Positions 6,230 through 9,863 of a DNA stretch of 9,863 bases are shown one piece after another. Position 1 is the stretch's first letter, and the number at the start of each line of letters is the position of its first letter. Origin of the DNA: Actinomycetota bacterium (GTDB lineage: Bacteria > Actinomycetota > Thermoleophilia > Miltoncostaeales > Miltoncostaeaceae); the NCBI GenBank assembly GCA_005788075.1, contig SXZC01000150.1, positions 1 to 9,863 on the forward strand, given 5' to 3'. Under the pieces are notes generated by a model. The model saw only the letters and a list, made by a program, of their open reading frames with translations. It was not told the DNA's origin and ran no database searches. The position numbers and the translations under genes were made by a program.

Positions 6230-7539
6230 GTGGCCGGCACCCCCCGCACGGCCTCCACGAGGCCCTGGCGCGATCTGTTGCTGATGACCAGCAGGATCGC
6301 CGCGATGCCGAAGTTGACCACCACGCTCGAACCGCCGTAGGACATGAAGGGCAGCGTCACTCCCGTGAGGGGCACGAGCCGCACGACCCCCCCGATGATG
6401 ATGAAGGCCTGAAGCCCCACCACCGCCGTGAGCCCGCCGGCGAGCAGCTTCGAGAAGCCGTCGCGGGCAGCCGTGGCGATGGCGAAGCCGCGTGCCATGA
6501 GGAGCACGTAGAGAAGCATGACCCCGATGGCCCCGACGTAACCGAGGTCATTGGAGACCGCGCTGAAGATGAAGTCGGTCTCAAGTGCGGGGATTCGGGG
6601 GTTTCCCCCCTCCGTCACGAGCAGGGCGCGCCCGAATCCGGGGCCCACCACCCCCCCGTCGGCGAGCGCGTACAGCGATTGCACCATCTGGTACCCGGTG
6701 CCCTGGGCGTCGCTGAAGGGGTGCAGCCAGGAGTCGACGCGCGCGCCGATGCGCGGCACCGCCGCCCAGATGGCCATCGCGCCCACGGCGAACAACCCGA
6801 CGCCGAGCCCCACGTAGAGCGGTCGTCCCGTGGCGAGGTAGAGCATGGCGAGGACCACGCCGAAGAACAGCAGCGCCGTGCCGAAGTCGTTGAGCACCAC
6901 CACCACCACGAGCGCCGCGCCCCAGAACACCAGGATCGGCGCGAGGTGGCGGAACGCCGGCAGGTTCATGCCGAGCCGCCGCTGCGTGGGGATGGCCAGC
7001 ACCTCGCGCTTCTCGCGCAGGTAGCCGGCCAGGAAGATCACCATCAGCACCTTCGCGAGCTCGCCCAGCTGGATGCGCTGCCCGCCGCCCACCTCGATCC
7101 ACAGCCGCGAGCCGTTCACCTCGGTGCCGAACACCATCGTGGCGACCAGCAGCAGCACTGCCGTGAGGCCGATGATGTAGCGGTAGCGCTCGAGCACCCG
7201 CTGGTCGGGCAGGAACACGATGACCGCGCAGAAGACGATGCCCCCGAGCGTCACCCAGATCGCCTGGTCTCCCGCGAGCCCCGGGTCGATGCGGTAGAGC
7301 ATCGCCAGGCCGATGCCCGTGAGGGCCGCGAGTATCGGCACCAGGTACGGGTCGGAGAGCGGCGCACGCAGGCGCAGCACCGCGTGCATGACGATGAACA
7401 CCAGCGCCACGCCAAGCGCCGTCTGCCACGGGCCTGCCTGCAGCTCATCGGCGCGCGCCGACGCGCCCGCCGCGAGGCCGAGCATGCCCAGCAGAAGCGC
7501 GGGGATGAGGAAGCCCAGCTCGCGCGACCTCAGGCTCAC
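6226..7539 (-). CDS. rodA: RodA/FtsW-type SEDS peptidoglycan glycosyltransferase
   Basis: 437-residue polytopic membrane protein that polymerises lipid II into glycan strands, partnered with the class B PBP encoded next. Many hydrophobic helices run through the whole protein. SEDS signatures: NGSRLWIEVGGGQRIQLGELAKV (142-164, listed by position), LNDFGTALLF (216-225), the periplasmic ETDFIFS whose Asp322 matches the catalytic Asp of RodA/FtsW, and PFMSYGGSS (397-405). The N-terminal 90 residues, including DPYLVPILAALTGIGLAML, form extra helices typical of the actinobacterial RodA branch. Start: GTG at 7539 overlaps the phosphatase stop as GTGA, like its neighbours, with a G-run 6 nt upstream. 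The frame stays open upstream to 7809 but those 90 extra codons are the antiphase of the phosphatase gene and read as Arg/Gly/Pro-rich junk. RodA versus FtsW is decided mainly by context. Confidence 0.94.
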   Translation of the reverse strand: MSLRSRELGFLIPALLLGMLGLAAGASARADELQAGPWQTALGVALVFIVMHAVLRLRAPLSDPYLVPILAALTGIGLAMLYRIDPGLAGDQAIWVTLGGIVFCAVIVFLPDQRVLERYRYIIGLTAVLLLVATMVFGTEVNGSRLWIEVGGGQRIQLGELAKVLMVIFLAGYLREKREVLAIPTQRRLGMNLPAFRHLAPILVFWGAALVVVVVLNDFGTALLFFGVVLAMLYLATGRPLYVGLGVGLFAVGAMAIWAAVPRIGARVDSWLHPFSDAQGTGYQMVQSLYALADGGVVGPGFGRALLVTEGGNPRIPALETDFIFSAVSNDLGYVGAIGVMLLYVLLMARGFAIATAARDGFSKLLAGGLTAVVGLQAFIIIGGVVRLVPLTGVTLPFMSYGGSSVVVNFGIAAILLVISNRSRQGLVEAVRGVPAT

Positions 7540-8741
7540 GGGCGGCCCCCCGGCTGCGGAACCTTCCACTCCTGCGGCATGCCGTAGCGCCAGATGAGGC
7601 GGGTGGCGAGCGCCGTGGCCTCGCCCTCGCCCTTGATGCCCTGGTCGAGGGCGGATGGGTCCTCGGCCTCCACCACGCGTGCCGGCAGGCCGAGCGGCCG
7701 GCCGTCGTCGAGCAGCGACATTCCGAGCGGCGAGTAGGGGAGGCCCGCGTAGAGCCGCACCTGGCCCGACTCGTCGGCCTGCACCACGTGCGAGCGCGAC
7801 GCCGCCCACACCGTGAGGCCCATGATGATCCCGGCCACCGCCAGCACGGCCGACCCCGCGATGAGCAGCTTCGACCGGGCCGTGGGCACGCGCTCGAGCA
7901 CGCGCCCGGGCTCGGGCGCGCGTGCGGTGCGCGCCCCGGGCTCCACCATCGGGCGCGGCAGCACGGCCACGCGCGGCCTGGACGGCACGAACTCCAGCGC
8001 CGCGGGCACCGCGGCGGCGTCCCCCTGGCCCACGCGCGCGAGCACCACGGTGGCGTTGTCCTCGCCGCCCGACTCGTCCGCGGCGGCGAGCAGCGCGAGG
8101 GCGGCGTCGTCGAGCGAGGCGTCGTCGGCGAAGGCACGCCGGATCGCCGCGTCGCCCACTGCCGCGGACACCCCATCGGTGCAGAGCATCACGACGTCGC
8201 CGGGCTCCACGCCCACCTGGAAGGCGTCGGCACTCACCTTCTCCGACGCCCCGAGCGCCCTGGTGATCACGTTGCGCTGCGGGTGGCGGTCGGCCTGCTC
8301 CTCGGTGAGCGCGCCGCCCCGCACGAGCTCGGCCACCACGGAATGGTCGTCGGTGAGCCGGCGGAGCTCGCCATCGCGCACGAGGTAGGCCCGGGAGTCA
8401 CCCACGTGCACCACGTAGAGCCGGCCGTCATCCGCCAGCAGGCAGGCCGTGACGGTGGTGCCCATGCCGGCCCGCCCGGCGTCGCCCGACGCGGACTTGC
8501 GGATGTCCGAGTTCGCGCGCTCCACGGCCCTGCGCAGGTCGCCGGGGCGTGGCTTCTCGGGCAGGGCGTCGAGGGCGGCCACGGCCATGCCGGCCGCCAC
8601 CTCGCCGGCCTGCGCGCCGCCCATGCCGTCGGCCACGGCGATCATCGGGGGTCGCGCGAGATGGCGGTCCTCGTTGTGGCCGCGCACGCGGCCCACGTCG
8701 GTTGCCCGTGCGATCTCGACCCATGCGAGGCGCGCGGTCAT
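7536..8741 (-). CDS. Membrane-anchored PP2C Ser/Thr phosphatase (PstP-like)
   Basis: 401-residue phosphatase that should remove phosphates placed by the operon's kinase. PP2C domain 1-238 has the metal ligands: NED (23-25), VADGMGG (Asp38), GMGTT (92-96), HVGDSRAY (112-119), CTDG (Asp189) and GGEDN (Asp228). A Pro/Arg/Ala linker (239-290) leads to one membrane helix (about 292-313) and an 88-residue outside domain containing VRLYAGLPYSPLG and QGIKGEGEATALATRL, like the outer part of mycobacterial PstP. Domain order kinase-like topology (enzyme inside, sensor-size domain outside) suggests it is the true PstP orthologue. ATG at 8741 overlaps the preceding phosphatase stop as ATGA; GGGAGG lies 13 nt upstream, rather far. 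The Gly/Arg-rich end QPGGRP is ordinary. Together with the smaller PP2C next door it is a tandem pair. Confidence 0.94.
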   Translation of the reverse strand: MTARLAWVEIARATDVGRVRGHNEDRHLARPPMIAVADGMGGAQAGEVAAGMAVAALDALPEKPRPGDLRRAVERANSDIRKSASGDAGRAGMGTTVTACLLADDGRLYVVHVGDSRAYLVRDGELRRLTDDHSVVAELVRGGALTEEQADRHPQRNVITRALGASEKVSADAFQVGVEPGDVVMLCTDGVSAAVGDAAIRRAFADDASLDDAALALLAAADESGGEDNATVVLARVGQGDAAAVPAALEFVPSRPRVAVLPRPMVEPGARTARAPEPGRVLERVPTARSKLLIAGSAVLAVAGIIMGLTVWAASRSHVVQADESGQVRLYAGLPYSPLGMSLLDDGRPLGLPARVVEAEDPSALDQGIKGEGEATALATRLIWRYGMPQEWKVPQPGGRP

Positions 8742-9487
8742 ACCGTGGTCGCCGCCTCCCGCGTGACGGCGTCAACGCGCGCCAGCACCACCGTCACGTT
8801 GTCCGGGCCGCCCGCGGCATTTGCCCGCTGCACCAGCTGCTCGGCGGCGTCCTCGAGCGTGAGGGACGCCTGCACCACCCCGAGCATCTCGTCGTTGGTC
8901 ACCGGCCCGGAGAGCCCGTCGGTGCACAGCAGCACCACGTCGCCCGGCTCGAGGTCCACGCGCAGGGCGTCGATGTCGATGTCGGCATCCACCCCCAGCG
9001 CGCGCGTGATCACGTGCCGTGCGGGATGGCTCTCGGCGGCATCGGGCGACAGCGCGCCGCGCCGCACCATCTCGGCGACCACCGAGTGGTCCTGGGTCAC
9101 CTGGATGATCCGTCCCTCACGGATGAGGTATGCGCGGGAATCGCCGACGTGCACGAGGTACAGGATGCCGTCTTCCAGCAGCGCGGCCGTGGCGGTGGTT
9201 CCCATGCCGGTGAGGTCGGGGTCGGCCGTGGCGGCGCGGGCGATGGCCCGGTTGGCCTCCTTGAGCGCGGCGAGCAGGGCGGTGGGGTCGGTGGTCGACC
9301 CCACGCCCCGCAGGGCGTCCACGGCCATGCCGGCCGCGGTGCCTCCGCCCAGGTGGCCGCCCATGCCGTCGGCCACGGCGATGAGCGGGGGCGCCAGCAG
9401 GTCACGGTCCTGGTTGTCCGAGCGCACGCGGCCGACATCCGACGCGGACGCCAGCTCGATGAGCGCCAGGTCGGAGCGCGGGCTCAC
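8738..9487 (-). CDS. Soluble PP2C Ser/Thr phosphatase
   Basis: 249-residue cytoplasmic PP2C-type phosphatase consisting of the catalytic domain only, with no membrane segment. Motifs numbered from the chosen start: RSDNQDR (Asp27), VADGMGG (Asp40), GMGTT (94-98), HVGDSRAY (113-120), CTDG (Asp190) and GGPDN (Asp229). It parallels the neighbouring membrane PP2C motif by motif (shared VHVGDSRAYL, DHSVVAE, VITRALG), so the pair probably arose by tandem duplication. One visible difference is NQD where the neighbour has NED. Start: GTG at 9487 gives a 4-nt GTGA overlap with the FHA stop, the pattern seen at the other junctions. GTG at 9496, three codons upstream, is the alternative. Purine-rich GGGAGGA sits directly before 9487, closer than usual for a ribosome site. 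Likely partner of the kinase; target split with its paralogue is unknown. Confidence 0.93.
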   Translation of the reverse strand: MSPRSDLALIELASASDVGRVRSDNQDRDLLAPPLIAVADGMGGHLGGGTAAGMAVDALRGVGSTTDPTALLAALKEANRAIARAATADPDLTGMGTTATAALLEDGILYLVHVGDSRAYLIREGRIIQVTQDHSVVAEMVRRGALSPDAAESHPARHVITRALGVDADIDIDALRVDLEPGDVVLLCTDGLSGPVTNDEMLGVVQASLTLEDAAEQLVQRANAAGGPDNVTVVLARVDAVTREAATTV

Positions 9488-9863
9488 TCCTCCCACCTCA
9501 GCACGGTCTCGCCCACGCGGATCTCATCGCGCAGGTGCAGCTGCTGCTCGCCCGAGATGCGGCGGCCATTCACGTACGTGCCGTTGAGCGAGCCCAGGTC
9601 CTCTACGAACCAGAAGTGGCCCTTGCGGAACACCCGAGCGTGGCTGGTGGAGATGAACTGGTCGGTGATCGGGATGCGGCTGCTGCGCGAGCGGCCGATC
9701 GTGGCGCCGCCCGCGACGTCGTAGGTGGTGCCCACGGGAAGGCTGCTGGAGCGGCTCACCACGAGGTGCGGCTCGGCCGCGGCCGCGGCGTGCACCACCT
9801 CGGGCCGCGCCGACTCCGACAGCGGTGGCTCGGCGCGCGCCTTGCGCCGCCCCCAGCGCGGCG
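9484..9863 (-). CDS. FHA-domain protein, FhaB-like (5' end outside window)
   Basis: The visible 125 residues end in a complete forkhead-associated domain, which binds phosphothreonine. Key features are IGRSRSSRIPI (the conserved Gly-Arg-Ser), STSHARV (Ser-x-x-His), and DLGSLNGTYVNGRRI. The domain is followed almost at once by the stop (VLRWEE). Before the FHA domain lies an Ala/Glu/Arg-rich linker, and the frame stays open to the window edge (PRWGRRKARAEPP), a basic stretch like the one following the membrane anchor in actinobacterial FhaB. A GTG at 9798 could in principle start a 104-residue protein, but the continuing frame makes a longer protein more likely. First visible gene of the operon; its stop overlaps the next phosphatase start. 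It is expected to recruit phosphorylated PBP, kinase or other wall proteins. An FhaA homologue, if any, would be upstream and out of view. Confidence 0.9.
   Translation of the reverse strand, partial: PRWGRRKARAEPPLSESARPEVVHAAAAAEPHLVVSRSSSLPVGTTYDVAGGATIGRSRSSRIPITDQFISTSHARVFRKGHFWFVEDLGSLNGTYVNGRRISGEQQLHLRDEIRVGETVLRWEE

Larger units (their letters stand above)
1063..9863 (-). other. Cell-wall growth operon: fhaB-PP2C-PP2C-rodA-pbpA-pknB-ddl-metallophosphoesterase
   Basis: Eight minus-strand genes without a single usable promoter gap. Junctions: FHA/PP2C GTGA (9484-9487), PP2C/PP2C ATGA (8738-8741), PP2C/rodA GTGA (7536-7539), rodA/pbpA GTGA (6226-6229), pbpA/pknB ATGA (4775-4778), pknB/ddl TGATG (2749-2753), ddl/phosphoesterase 6 nt (1720-1725). 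Transcription must start right of the window. Such uniform overlaps imply translational coupling and fixed protein ratios. The core order is that of the mycobacterial fhaB-pstP-rodA-pbpA-pknA-pknB cluster, minus pknA and plus a second phosphatase, ddl and a phosphoesterase. Confidence 0.9.

Noticed and set aside
6196..7587. Open + strand frame (463 codons) opposite rodA, rich in His, Glu and Arg
   Set aside because: It is the complement of hydrophobic codons of a genuine membrane protein. No recognisable fold, and it is not a histidine-rich metal protein.
7540..7809. A 90-residue N-terminal extension of RodA
   Set aside because: It lies entirely within the phosphatase gene in another frame and has Arg/Gly/Pro-rich composition. 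The GTG at 7539 with GTGA overlap gives a normal RodA length.
7788..9587. Open + strand frames of up to 599 codons opposite the phosphatase genes
   Set aside because: Both PP2C genes on the minus strand have every metal ligand and coherent starts. The opposite frames are low-complexity shadows.

Overview
The window is GC-rich DNA (roughly 70% by eye) with strong codon-position bias and very tight gene packing. The gene set is the actinobacterial cell-growth locus: FHA protein, PP2C phosphatase, RodA, class B penicillin-binding protein and a PASTA Ser/Thr kinase. This points to Actinomycetota. The order differs from the mycobacterial/Streptomyces version: two PP2C genes, only one kinase in view (no separate pknA between pbpA and pknB), and a D-Ala-D-Ala ligase gene directly downstream. 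A deep-branching class such as Thermoleophilia is therefore possible, but that placement is inference only.

Layout. At the left edge (1-873, + strand) is the 3' part of a XerC/XerD-like tyrosine recombinase. Its last codons and stop lie inside a compact inverted-repeat element (856-1008). This element resembles a MITE or REP-type repeat: 34-nt terminal arms, an extra 23-nt tandem unit in the left arm, and a 10-bp hairpin in the centre. It fills most of the 189-nt gap between two convergent transcription units. Everything from 1063 to the right edge is on the minus strand and reads, in transcription order (right to left): FHA protein (5' end outside the window), soluble PP2C phosphatase, membrane-anchored PP2C phosphatase, RodA/FtsW glycosyltransferase, class B PBP transpeptidase, PknB-type kinase with four PASTA domains, D-alanine-D-alanine ligase and a YfcE-like metallophosphoesterase. 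The five junctions from FHA to kinase can all be read as 4-nt stop/start overlaps (GTGA or ATGA). Kinase and ligase overlap by one base (TGATG), and the last gene follows after 6 nt, so this is almost certainly one operon with translational coupling.

Working together: RodA polymerises glycan strands from lipid II and the class B PBP cross-links them. The PASTA kinase senses muropeptides or lipid II outside the cell and phosphorylates cytoplasmic targets. The two PP2C enzymes reverse this, and the FHA protein binds phosphothreonine. Ddl makes the D-Ala-D-Ala dipeptide that PBPs use as donor substrate, so precursor supply is encoded with polymerisation and its signalling switch. The metallophosphoesterase is unassigned and carries an unusual Asp where the family normally has a metal-binding Asn.

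No RNA gene, CRISPR array, transposase gene or prophage was seen. The most unusual structure is the 856-1008 element. The operon is a recognisable system with a few non-standard features (paired phosphatases, coupled ddl, long Gly/Ser/Pro tail on the kinase).
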